The notes beneath the pieces were generated by a model. It did no database searches and was not told the origin of the DNA. It worked only from the letters and a program-made list of their open reading frames with translations. Positions 39,345-49,849 of a stretch of DNA of 64,000 nucleotides are shown piece by piece. The stretch is from Siderastrea siderea (lineage: Eukaryota > Cnidaria > Anthozoa > Scleractinia > Rhizangiidae), in the NCBI GenBank assembly GCA_964030785.1, contig OZ034967.1:55465265-55529264 (forward strand). The letters are read 5' to 3'. Positions within the stretch are counted from its first letter, which is position 1, and each line of letters begins with the position of its first letter. The position numbers and the translations under genes were made by a program.

Positions 39345-40735
39345 CGATAGCACAGAAACGATAGCACAGCAACCTTGATTTGGAGCCACATACCCCTTTA
39401 TTATCTTCAGGATGTAGGAGGTTTGTTCCTCCTTCAATGTAACTTTGACTTAAAGCTGCTCAAAACAGATATACCGATTGATTTTTACAAAGAAGCCCTA
39501 AAAGCCTGGCAAAAAATAAACAGTAGAACGTCCCGCACCCAAGAACAAGTATTAAACGAAATTGTTTGGAACAATCGCTTCATTAAAATAGAGGGTTATT
39601 CAGTTTATTACAAAAAATGGCACGAGGCAGGCGTAACCAAAGTTGAAGACATTTTTCTAGACAACACTTTCCTACCATTTAATGATTTCTGCAACAAATA
39701 TAAAAACTAACTTCTTAAAATACTATGGCTTATGCCATGCAGTCCCTCAAGAGTGGGTAGACATTCTTAAAGGAAAGGCCGTTGTTCCCGTGGAAAAAAG
39801 TGCGGATCAGGACAAAATACCGTTAGATCAAATATCCTGCAAGCTTGCGACCAAATTTCTGGTTAAAAACAAATTTGTAGCTCCCACAGCTGAACGACGG
39901 ATGAGAAATGTCAATCTAGACGAGGTGACGATACAACGAATCTACAGTCTTCCTTTTAAGGTCACTACAGACTGTCACCAGACTTTCAATTTTCCAGTTT
40001 AAAATAGTCCATCACATTTTACCCACTAACGCGTCGCTACGTCGGGACTCACTCAGAGAGAATGATAAATGCCACCTCTGTAAAGAAAGAGAAACCTTAA
40101 TTCATCTTTTTGTCACCTGCCCCATAGTACAGATTTTCTGGTCTTGCTTCGTTAATTGGTGGAACACTAAAAACCAAGATGAAATTAATCTTGATGAAAA
40201 CGTAATTATATACGGTGTAACTACCAACTTCCCTCTTCGCCTTGGTTTAAACATCTGCTTGATAATAGCAAAACAATATATATATACCACTTCAAGAAAG
40301 GAAGAAGATTACTACTGGGATGCTTTTATGACTATTCTGACAAATAAAATTGAAATTGAGAAACATAAAGCCAAGCTACAAATAATTATTTAAAAAGGAA
40401 AGTAGGCACCAAAAGGAAACCCTCGCACAATCTGTGCACATAATCTATTTAGACAAATTTAGATACTTTATGTTATATATCTTTTATTAATGAAAGTGCC
40501 GAAGATATTAAAGGTTGTTACTAGTAGGTTTTATTATTTTTAAAGAGGAATGAAGGGGAGAAAAAAAATATTGTTAAATTATAGCACTAGTTGTAGTTGT
40601 AGTTGTAATTATTATCGATTGTATTTACTTTTGTTAACGTCTATGTAATTTTTTTCTTTTATTCAAGTTTTTGTAAGTAGTGTACTGTACTGTTTTGTTT
40701 TTGTGTAAATGCATAAATGAAAAAAAAATGTAAAA
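39345..40735 (+). mobile_element. 5'-truncated Tx1/L1-like LINE, C-terminal part and 3' UTR
   Basis: Plus-strand text encodes the tail of an L1/Tx1-type ORF2: V-L-N-E-I-V-W-N-N-R-F-I-K-I-E-G-Y ... W-H-E-A-G-V-T-K-V-E-D-I-F, then N-F-L-K-Y-Y-G-L-C-H-A-V-P-Q-E-W in a second frame, and C-H-L-C-K-E-R-E-T-L-I-H-L-F-V-T-C-P-I in a third, ending at a TAA near 40393. Multiple frameshifts make it dead. A ~340-bp AT-rich tail ends in A runs. AATGAAGAAA is repeated at 39335-39344 and 40736-40745, a target duplication within the tRNA-array unit. Confidence 0.85.
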
Positions 40736-40829
40736 AATGAAGAAATAAATGTAAAGAAGATTCTCGCAGTTATTAACGCAACTTATGCAGTTGCGAAAAG
40801 AAAGCCTGAAAAATGACCAGCTCCCAGTT

Positions 40830-40900
40830 GGCTTGTTAGCTCAATTGGTTAGAGCGCTGCACCGGTATTGCAGAGGTCAGGGTTCAAATCCCGGCAAGCC
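40830..40900 (+). tRNA. tRNA-like sequence 4 (best conserved)
   Basis: GGCTTG/CAAGCC acceptor, D arm GCTC...GAGC, fully paired CTGCA/TGCAG anticodon stem, loop CCGGTAT (GGT, Thr, if canonical), GGTTCAAATCC. Followed by TGATTTTTTC, a possible Pol III terminator, which with GCCTGA/TCAGGC also forms a hairpin. Confidence 0.5.
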
Positions 40901-41076
40901 TGATTTTTTCAGGCTTTCTTTTCGCAACTGCATAAGTTGCATTAATAACTGCGAGGATCTTCTTTACATTTATTTCTTCATTCCAAAGTTCAAATATAGG
41001 AATTTCGTATGTTCATAATTTCACCGTCATCTTTCCCAGGTATGTTACGAACCAATTTAATGACCAGCTCCCAGTT

Positions 41077-41147
41077 GGCTTGTTAGCTCAATTGGTTAGA
41101 GCGCTGCACCGGTATCGCAGAGGTCAGAGTTTGAATCCCGGCAAGCC
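41077..41147 (+). tRNA. tRNA-like sequence 5
   Basis: As copy 4 but anticodon stem CTGCA/CGCAG has an A-C mismatch and the B box is altered (AGTTTGAATCC). Confidence 0.35.
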
Positions 41148-41323
41148 TGATTTTTTCAGGCTTTCTTTTCACAACTGCATAAGTTGCGTTAATAACTGCG
41201 AGGATCTTCTTTACATTTATTTCTTCATTCCAAAGTTCAAATATATGAATTTCGTATGTTCATAATTTCACCTTCATCTTTCCCAGGTATGTTACGAACC
41301 AATTTAATGACCAGCTCCCAGTT

Positions 41324-41394
41324 GGCTTGTTAGCTCAGTTGGTTAGAGCGCTGCACCGGTATCGCAGAGGTCAGAGTTTGAATCCCGGCAAGCC
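41324..41394 (+). tRNA. tRNA-like sequence 6
   Basis: Nearly identical to copy 5, D loop CAGTTGG. Confidence 0.35.
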
Positions 41395-41572
41395 TGATTT
41401 TTTCAGGCTTTCTTTTCATAACTGCATAAGTTGCGTTAATAACTGCGAGGATCTTCTTTACATTTATTTCTTCATTCCAAAGTTCAAATATATGAATTTC
41501 ATAATTGTTCATAATTTCACCTTCATCTTTCCCGGGTATATTACGAACCAATTTAATGACCAGCTCCCAGTT

Positions 41573-41643
41573 GGCTTGTTAGCTCAATTGGTTAGAGCGC
41601 TGCACCGGTATCGCAGAGGTCAGGGTTCGCATCCCAGCAAGCC
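41573..41643 (+). tRNA. tRNA-like sequence 7
   Basis: B box GGTTCGCATCC with a changed T-loop base and CCCAGCAAGCC at the 3' side. Otherwise as copy 4. Confidence 0.35.
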
Positions 41644-42607
41644 TGATTTTTTCAGGCTTTCTTTTTGCAACTGCATAAGTTGCGTTAATAACTGCGACGA
41701 TCTTCTTTACATTTAATTTTGTATGAACTAACCATGTAAAGTCCCATCGGAACATGCTCCTGGTTCCCTAAGTCCTGATAGACATGCATGAGGTAAAAGC
41801 AGTCGGGGGGGATGTTACTCCATTATCTGACCTTAACAGGGACGTGTGGCCTAATAGGGTATGGTTTTCACACGGTTTTGTCTTAAATGTGGTAAGGGTA
41901 AACTCAGTTACCGCAAACAGCTCAACCACTCTATAAAGCTGTAAATAGATTTCTAATTATCAATGTATTAAGATAAGAAACAGTTTATCATTACCCCATT
42001 CTAGTCTAAGACAGGGTATAATTTTGGGTTAAATGGTTCCTGAAATAATCTGTTCTGTCAAAATCAGCGATTTCTGTCTTAAATAGGGTCAGGGTTTGAC
42101 CCGCCTCCCTACTCGAGCATTTGTTGAGCCCCCCCCCCCCCCCACCCCACCGCAAGGAAAAGCGGTTGTTTCTTTCAAGGTGGTTAAACGTTTTGATGAC
42201 CGTATTAACTTAAGAAATGAAGTTGTGCATGCACATGAAAGCTACAGGAAAAATTCTTTCGTCCGTAAGAAATTTCTATGTAAATGAAATTGTAGTAAAA
42301 CTGTTCGAACAAGGCATTCTTAGGATAATTCACTGCTACTAGGCAATAGGGGTGACCTTATTGTGTAGCTTAGGCCATTTTTTAGGTTTACAATGTGCTG
42401 TTTTTAGGAACTGTTTTCAGAAAATTGACCACCAGTAGGCCATAGGATAGGCCATGGCCTACCCCACGTTTTGTCGCTACCCCAGGGCTGGCTCAGTTTG
42501 CCAAAGTAAACTTCCAATGTCAGCCGGGATAGCCAGGATGTCAGCATTGCAATGCACTTGCTGGAATCCCAGCTGGCGAGGCTGAAAATTTTCCATGTTA
42601 TCTTGTG

Positions 42608-43997
42608 GGGTGTTCCAAAAACATGGGATCGGGGTCGGGGTGCGGGGTCAAAAACACCAAAAAAATAATAACAAGAGATGAAATAAAAAGAAAATAGCTT
42701 AATGCATACAAAAATACAATTTGAATTTACCAGTAAAATATATAAATAAAGAGAACATTGAATATTTGCATTTCACGCGAACCAATTTCACGCAGCAGAA
42801 TAATATTGTGCACTACACATTCGATAACAGATCAACCAAAGGATATTATAGATGGGGTCAGTTGAAACTTTGAAACAAAATGGGATGTCGTGACTTTCAA
42901 AACGAACATTACAGCAAAGAGTTGAGCACTTGTTCTGTGTGTTCTGTACTCGCAGTTTTTCGAAATAACTCTCCCTGCGGTGTTGCAGACAATGAACTGA
43001 AGCCAAAATTCAAGAATTCAAGATTGTATTGATGCTCAGATCAATGAGAAGATTGACGATGTGTAGATTGCAAATTTACGGGAACAATTCCGCAAGCAGT
43101 GCACGATTTTATTCACGTGTGTGAAATTAACATGTTGGGAACTGCTAACTCTATTGGCTCCGATCGCTCGAGGTACCATTCAGTTGCATATTTATTAAAA
43201 ATCCAAAAACACAAGTAATCTTTTTTCCCAGAGAAACTGAAGTGAACAATTGGCTGTGCACGTCTAGTCATAGACATGGCTGTTTAGTGATGGACCGATT
43301 TTCTTTTTGAAGGGGGCTGGGGGGGCGGAGGGGGTGGTTGACAAATACGAAAACAAAATTCCTGCACAGTGTCTGCAGCAGAAATAAAAATCGTGCATAG
43401 TGGCACAAGCAAAGAAATACATCGCAAGCTAGTGATATAAAATTCAGACAAAGCTTTTAACCGTGAAAACAAGTTCCTGCAGAAAAAAAATTGCCCACCC
43501 CATCCCTCCTATCAAATACACAATGGTCCATCCCTTACAGGCACTGGCATCTCCTAGGCAATAAAAATGGTGCCTGATTTTATTTTCGTGTGTGAAATCA
43601 ACATCCTGCGAACCGCTAATTCTGATTCGCTTGGATTGCTCGACATACGCTTCAGCTGTGTTTTGTTTTGGTCACAGAAGCGGTGAAAATGCATCAGAAA
43701 TGAAATAAAATTTTTAAAAAAGAGAGTGAAAAAAGAGTGTCCCACAGAGACCTCACGATTTTTGCAAATGACAAAATTTCCCCTTATTTATTTATTTATT
43801 TATCCACTTATTTATTGGTTCACCTGACAGTCAAATCTTCAATTCTCGCTCTATTTTTATATTCTATTGTATTTTTTAATTGTGTTTTTGTATGTGTTTT
43901 GCTATTTTTATTTTGGCTGTTTTATTATTATTGTTATATTTTTATTTTTTCGGTTTGGGTTGACCCCGCACCCCGACCCCACATTTTCAGAACACCC
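42608..43997. mobile_element. 1.39-kb TIR element, 10-bp target duplication
   Basis: Ends GGGTGTTCCAAAAACAT and ATTTTCAGAACACCC with subterminal GGGGTCGGGGTGCGGGGTCA mirrored at 43960-43981. TTATCTTGTG is duplicated at 42598-42607 and 43998-44007. No transposase. Interior contains two diverged CACGCGAACC/TTCACGC words near 42775. Same duplication length as the 37501-42482 element but different termini. Confidence 0.88.
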
Positions 43998-44007
43998 TTA
44001 TCTTGTG

Positions 44008-44870
44008 TACCAGGTCGGGGTGACCTGCCTCTTGTAATACCAGGCTGAATAGTAATCTCCGCTAACTGAGTCAGCCCGACTCGTGTAATCAGCCCCCAAA
44101 TATTGAGTTGTCGAAGCAAACAACTATGATTGAAAAATTACTTTAATGCTGTACAAGTCCTGCACCATACCTTTGTTTGCGATTTAGAACTGCATCAGTC
44201 TAGACAACTGATGCACCCCATTAAAAGTTACAGGTGTTACCATAAGCAATCCCTGACACTTGATTTCCCAAAAATAAATGGTTAACTTGCACTTTTGTTT
44301 ACTTATGTTTCATTCCTTGTTTGATTGTCTTCTTTTGTTACTGTCTTATCATCCCTTACTCAAATATTAAATCAGTAAGTTGAATTCGAGAGAACACATC
44401 ACCTAGAATCAGGGTCCCTTGAGGGTTGTTATTTCAACAGGAAAAAAATGATTGTGGGTTACCTTGCCCCATTATCAAGTCACTCCCTGTAGAGTCACTC
44501 CCTTACAGCATTTGACATAAATAGCTTGTATGAACATTGGTGGCCCAAGCATGTAGAATGACATGCAACTGTTGTTGTGTTTTTTTATCAAAGATTACAT
44601 GCACTCTTAAAGTACACTTTTAATAATGAACACTTGAAGTAGACCAAATAATGGCTCAAGCAAACCAACATTGCATTCCATATGTGGTATTTTACTCTTT
44701 TGTTAAGTTTTCAAAGTGAAAATATAATACTGTAAATGAGGTGTAAAGCCAGAAAGAATTTGATAATTAAATTATAACATTATAATTGTTGGTGCATGTG
44801 AATAATCATTTACGGTAGCTATGTTTTAAATTGATGAATTATTGGGGAGCTTTGTTCATTGTTGTTTCAG
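44008..44870 (+). other. Putative intron of the DHDDS-like gene
   Basis: AT-rich, no coding sequence; ends with pyrimidine-rich text and TTGTTTCAG before the 44871 exon. Confidence 0.35.
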
Positions 44871-44907
44871 ATGTTTCATGATTACTGTATCAAATTTCTA
44901 GATGTAG
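44871..44907 (+). pseudogene. Putative exon 2 of the DHDDS-like gene
   Basis: TTGTTTCAG acceptor, then ATG TTT CAT ... encoding M-F-H-D-Y-C-I-K-F-L-D-V plus one base, then donor GTGAGC. Phase matches putative exon 1 (V-T-K|M-F-H). After it the family expects P-K-H-x-A-F-I-M-D-G-N-R-R, which is not found before 45762. Confidence 0.35.
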
Positions 44908-45761
44908 GTGAGCTTACACCAAGCCAGACATGAGTACTGAACAGTTGAAACATGTCCATATGTTCACTAATTTCTTATTACTTGTTAACACAGTCATAGA
45001 CCTCGGGGTAGAGAAACTTAGATAGTATAAAGTTGTATTCAAGGGATTTTAAATGATTTTTGTGGAGCCAGTAAATCTAATCATTAAATTATTCCCAGCC
45101 TTTCACTTCATTATTTTACAGTATTAAACTTCCATTTTGAAAAACTGTTGTGAAAGAACGGTCGGGAGGAAAATAAAGGTGGGCATGTCACAATGTCATG
45201 GTTGTGGGTAGGATCAAAATCCTCACGCAAATTTGACTTACAAAATACAGTACAGTAAGCAAGGCAGCTAAGCGAATGAAGGACTTGGCTTAAAATAACC
45301 TTTTTATAGCTAGACACATATCTGATGCTAAGCCAATCGAAAATGGCATACCACAGCGTTACAGGAACCCTCAGTACATACAACGAGACATGAGTAGATG
45401 TATTTATTACTTTCAGCCATACAGAACAAACGTTTCAAGTGTTCCAGACAATGTTGAAACTGGACTTGAGAAATTTACCTTTGTACCAGTCTGTTCCATT
45501 GTGCTTGCGATATAACAAAGGCATAATACTGTTGGACGTTCACGGCTCGTTGCATGGCACGAGTTGCACGCAGACAATAACAAACCCAAGGAGGCTCTGG
45601 TGCGTCACCCTCCATTAACTGTGATTTATGGTTGACCTCTTTAAATCTTTATTAAAACATGGCCCCAAAACAGTTTCAAACATACATACATAATGTAGTT
45701 CAAACTATTACATGTATCAGTCATTGTGGGAAGCAATTTATTCTGTTGATTTTCTCTTCAG
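44908..45761 (+). other. Interval where DHDDS N-terminal catalytic exons are expected but not seen
   Basis: Read in all plus-strand frames, no text for the cis-prenyltransferase D-G-N-R-R block or the following ~140 residues was found. A TTTCAG-preceded segment at 45416-45475 does not translate to the family. Confidence 0.5.
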
Positions 45762-45863
45762 AGCAACCTTGAATGTATGTCTAGCGTATACATCAAGACA
45801 AGGGATATCCAGTGCAGTGAAATTAATGGCTGAAGGAGTTGAATTTGGGCTACTTAAATCCAG
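45762..45863 (+). pseudogene. DHDDS-like exon A (L-N-V-C-L-A-Y-T-S-R block)
   Basis: Acceptor TTCTCTTCAG, donor GTAAG. Translates A-T-L-N-V-C-L-A-Y-T-S-R-Q-G-I-S-S-A-V-K-L-M-A-E-G-V-E, matching the conserved cis-prenyltransferase block of dehydrodolichyl diphosphate synthase (L-N-V-C-F-A-Y-T-S-R-x-E-I in the animal enzyme). The enzyme elongates farnesyl diphosphate with isopentenyl diphosphate at the ER for dolichol synthesis. This exon itself is intact. Confidence 0.85.
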
Positions 45864-46324
45864 GTAAGAGTAATTTAGCCATTGTTGCCCATTATAGTTA
45901 CATGTAACAATAATTTTATAATAGATTGTTAATTTTTTTTCTGTAAATTATTACTCTGTTCTTGGTATTGATCAATGATACCAATGGAACAATATTATTA
46001 AGTTAGTTTCGGTTTGTGCCTGTTACATGTACATGTGCTTTGCTTGCCAGAAAACTACACGTAAAGTAATTGTTATGTTTTCCAAGGGGTTCAATATCAT
46101 GTATGTTTGAGCACAATTCAAATCAGTTTTCTTGAGCACTAACAGTTCCATAATGGCCTGTCAAAAGCTTCATTACAAAACGTGTAATGTTTGATACCAA
46201 ATATTCAAATAAGGACATGCTTTTGGTGACATGGATGCAACTGATGGTATTAAATTTGTAATGAGTGATCTGCTACAGCAGTGGAATCCACCTCAGGCAA
46301 TATTAATTTTTAATAAATCCTCAG

Positions 46325-46443
46325 TGACATCAGTGAGTCTCTGTTAGAGAAATGTCTCTACACATCACAGTCTCCACACCCAGACATGTTAATAAGGACA
46401 TCAGGAGAAGTGCGATTTAATTAGTGACTTCCTGTTATGCCAG
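46325..46443 (+). pseudogene. DHDDS-like exon B with a 4-nt insertion and stop
   Basis: In phase from exon A it reads [31 protein letters not shown] and then F-N-stop. Four extra bases (TAAT) in GATTTAATTAGTG break the frame; without them the exon is exactly 38 codons, the family length, and would continue S-D-F-L-L. The conserved Trp before Gln is Cys (TGC). R-T-S-G-E-x-R is part of the substrate-binding site, so the truncation removes essential sequence. Confidence 0.85.
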
Positions 46444-47891
46444 GTAAGTTGTGGCTGCTGTCTTTGAGTTTCAAGGACTCAAACGATCAACAATGACAGT
46501 GGCATTTGCAGATTTCAGAACACAAACTTACAGCTACTTAAAGACTACAAATTAATTTGGAGAAGATTAAGCCTACATAAGGCCTATTAAGACTACCAAA
46601 GGTGATGTAGGTGCCTAATCTTGACCTATGCAGGTCTAATGTAGATTAAATCTAATCCTGATTGGGCCTCATCTGTTAAGTCCTGAAATTAGTGTTAGTC
46701 TGTGGTCTGCAAATGTCACACCTCTGTGTCCCCATAATTATTGTTTGTTCATAAAGCATAGCGCACTTGATTTTATGTCCTCCACCTCTCATCATAATCT
46801 TGGTTTCCGCATTCCATGTCATACCAACATAAACCTGCAGCTGCCATAGCTCTTCATATAGGTCTTCCTCATTCCTCTTCCTTTGCAGGTTCCAGGAGAC
46901 TGGAACCCGTAAAGGTTCCTTGAAGCATAGGGGTTTGCACATTTAAAAGTGACGAGGCAGTGTAAAGGAAGCTTTAATCTGACATGCCCATGAAATACCA
47001 GTCTGGCACCCAACGGTTCGTTTCGGGGAATATCTGTTCGGAGGGCCTAAAATCACCTGAGATTTTCGGATTTAATTGCAGCGAAAGCTAGAGATTTCTT
47101 TGGCGAAACAGTGCGTTGGACTTCCGTAACAAGAGGACTTATCAGTTCCTATTGTTTTCGGAGGGACAGATACGTCATTTAGAGTGCTAAATAAAGACAG
47201 CTAGCATTTTCGCAGAGCCATGAGTGGCTTGGAAATTCGGTGGACAGGACTCTCTTTCCTAGAATTTTCTGCGGCCTAAATTGTCAGCTAAAAAATCTGG
47301 ACAGATCAATCTGTATTAGCCTACACAAATATCCCTTTTAAAAGCTCTGAAACAATCTAAGAAAGCAGAAAGTGATATTTCAGGTATTTTGCTAAAAATT
47401 TCTCGTTGGGTGCCCCTGACCAGTGGACCAAAACTAAAGCCAAAAGAATTCCCACAGTCCAGTACAAAACCCCCATTGCCACAATACCCATACAGTTTCT
47501 TTAGTTACTACCCTAAAAAGGGAGAGGGGGAGGAGTATCAAACCCCAACAACTAAATGGTTAATTTCAACCGCCCCCCCCCCTCCCCTGGCCAAATGAGC
47601 TTTGCACTTTCCTGTCACTCTTAACCCATGATTAATGTGACGTGTGAGAGTAATTAAGCTTCTTCCTCCTTGTATGTTGAGTTTCTCTATTCAGACTTTT
47701 GTGCCCACTTGTGTTTTGCTTCTCAGGGACTCAGCTGCATGTGTCACTGAGAGAAAATTAGAGAAACTGAATGTAGCCTACTTCCAGATTGTGTACCTCA
47801 TTTATTAACAGAAGGGTGTGATTAAGAACTTATAGAGAGATAAGATTTTCTAGAATGGCTTGTTTCTGTTACGTTATTATCTTGTTTGATT
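46444..47891 (+). other. Intron of the DHDDS-like pseudogene, left part
   Basis: No exon or gene recognised. Short frames on both strands carry no domain. Confidence 0.4.
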
Positions 47892-48883
47892 GGGCAATTC
47901 CAGAAAATATCCATACACCACGACGGACGGCTTTTTGGAATTCCGAGGGCAAGGGGGGGTTCTTTGAACTGGAATTCTGAAGGCATGGGGGGGGTACTTA
48001 CATTTGGAATTCTGAAGGCATGGGGGGGTACTTACATTTGGAATTCTGAAGGCTTAAAACTTTAAATTTTGTGGACGTTACCAGTTCGTAAATGAAGCAC
48101 GACCGAACGACGCGACACTGATGACGACCGCGAAAGTGCAGGATACAAGAGAAGCATCCATAGATCTGGCATGTGTTGAAGAAAGCCGATAAAACTTGGG
48201 TTGTACATCAAATTCATGAATTTCTTGATGATGAATTTCAGATTAATAAAATACGAACAGATCTTTGTTCGCGTATGTACTGTAAACATCGCTCTCGTCG
48301 GCTGGACGGCGAAAACTCGCACCAGTCCCTTGCTTCTTTATTTAGGAACGCCTGCTTGATTTTGTACTTTGAGAGAGACACAAAAATACAAAAATATACC
48401 CAGCAAGAAATTGGATTGGGCGCGACTGCTGACCCTGCAGGCTCAAATTCAATATGGCGGATGTGTCAGAGCACGCGATCGCCTTCGATCGTAATATCTT
48501 CCGAGTGTACAAACTTATATCACACAATATTTTTATTTTAATGTTCTGTAGCAGTTTGGTATAATGTAAAATTTCTGTAGGTTGTAGCTGTTGCACAAAG
48601 GTAAGCAGAAATCATTTTTTTTCCAATTTTTTCCCGCAAAAGTGGAGTGATGTGAAACCGATTGACGTAAAATAGCCCAAGTTGGGCATTTTGTGAACAC
48701 ATTTGGTAATTCCGAAGGGTTTGAGGAAAAAAGGGAAATTCCGAGGGGGAGGGGGGTTAACGATTATGGAATTCTGAGGGCATGGGGGGGTAACGCATTT
48801 TGGAATTTCCGAAGGCAATGCAAGGGGGGGTTAAAATATTGAAGCCGTCCGTCGTGGTGTATGGATATTTTCTGGAATTGCCC
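47892..48883. mobile_element. ~990-bp TIR element with 3-bp ATT target duplication
   Basis: Ends GGGCAATTCCAGAAAATATC and GATATTTTCTGGAATTGCCC, with ~42-bp perfect inverted repeats continuing into CACCACGACGGACGGCTT. ATT flanks both sides (47889-47891 and 48884-48886). Subterminal arrays repeat GGAATTCTGAAGGCATGGGG. A 3-bp duplication suggests PIF/Harbinger or a related group. The right end is 12 bp before the splice acceptor of exon C. Confidence 0.88.
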
Positions 48884-48895
48884 ATTCCACTGTAG

Positions 48896-49004
48896 TGCTC
48901 CTTATTCCAGTTTGTCATTTCTTAAAGTTTTATGGCCTGAGTTTTCCGTGTGGGATTTCTATGGTGCCATCATCTCATTCCAGTGGAATTATAAAACCTT
49001 CAAG
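48896..49004 (+). pseudogene. DHDDS-like exon C with a one-base phase error
   Basis: Acceptor ACTGTAG then T-GCT-CCT..., donor GTAGG. The family reading (A-P-Y-S-S-L-S-F-L-K-V-L-W-P-E-F-S-V-W-D-F-Y-G-A-I) needs 36 codons but the exon has 109 bases, one too many for phase 0 joining on both sides. L-W-P-E-F/Y-x-x-W is the conserved motif of this region. Confidence 0.85.
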
Positions 49005-49849
49005 GTAGGCTGTTCTGCTACACTTGCATGATTTAAACCAACAGCGTTACAAAAATACATTGTAATAAGGCGGCAAATATGGAACACTTATGATATCTTA
49101 ACATCTGCCTAAGTTGTGGACATAGACATAGACATATGAAAGGTGTACTGCCGGTGGCTTCAGATATGATCTTTTAATAATAGAATGAAAAGAATTAGTA
49201 AGGGTAGTTTTCATCCTCAATCCTTGTCAAGGGATGACTGGCATGACTTGATGTACATGTATGGAGGGGTGTTTAATGCTGTTGACCTAATGCAAGCCGA
49301 AAAAGGCTGTTTTCGATCTGTACAGATGGAAAACTTTTCTCAACATGAAAGAGAGTTGAGTCAATGCAAAAAAGGAGTCTCATTACTGATTAGAGACCTC
49401 AAATTAATTTTTTTGTAGTGTGCTTGCTGTCTGCCTCAACTATACCATCGCCAATTTGCATACCCTGTATCAAGAGATTGAGAACATTATTTGTATTGTC
49501 GACCAGAATACCGAAAGGATAAAGTTTTCATGTACCTTTCATGTAGTTTTCATGTATAATTTACTCAAAGAAAATGGCAAAAATTCTTGAAACTAAAATC
49601 TTCTGAGGTAATTGTGAAATTTTTTTGTTGGTAACATGTGCTATATAGTGTCACATCAGTGTGGGCTTTAGTAATAGGCTTTTGTTAGTGTTGACCCTTG
49701 GGCAATTAGTAAATGCTTAATTAACCAATCAGAGTGCATGCATTTGTTGTTACATGTATGTTATAATGGTGTATAGGAGGTGAGGAAGAAGGCATTTGTA
49801 TTTTGCTTCTTTTAACCCATGTTAATTTACTGTTTATCAACCTTTATAG

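Larger units (their letters stand above)
40736..41717 (+). repeat. tRNA-like ~247-bp tandem array, plus-oriented cluster
   Basis: The first ~75 bp (40736-40811) still belong to the minus-oriented unit split by the LINE. At about 40812 the text switches to plus orientation (TGACCAGCTCCCAGTTGG) and four units follow at ~247-bp spacing. It ends at about 41717 inside a unit. Confidence 0.88.
37501..42482. mobile_element. 4.98-kb TIR element carrying opposed tRNA-like repeat arrays, 10-bp target duplication
   Basis: Left end GGGTAGCGACAAAACGTGGG and right end CCCACGTTTTGTCGCTACCC are perfect inverses, extending through GTAGGCCATGG on both sides. CAGGGCTGGC is duplicated at 37491-37500 and 42483-42492. 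Between the ends lie AT-rich sequence, three minus-strand and four plus-strand units of a ~247-bp repeat each containing a tRNA-like sequence, and a truncated LINE. No transposase is seen. A 9-11 bp duplication suggests a Mutator-like element. It lies in putative intron 1 of the DHDDS-like gene. Confidence 0.85.

Noticed and set aside
38558..41716. Series of ~61-residue frames starting M-L-A-Q-L-V-R-A-L
   Set aside because: They translate the tRNA-like sequence and spacer of the 247-bp repeat; conservation reflects DNA repeats, not protein.
42770..42800. CACGCGAACC motif similar to the TRIM upstream motif
   Set aside because: Located inside a TIR transposon with no TRIM gene nearby; a single weak pair is not enough to call a regulatory site.
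45416..45475. Possible exon (TTTCAG ... CCAG) in the DHDDS-like locus
   Set aside because: Translation does not match the cis-prenyltransferase family in any frame and no GT donor follows in good context.
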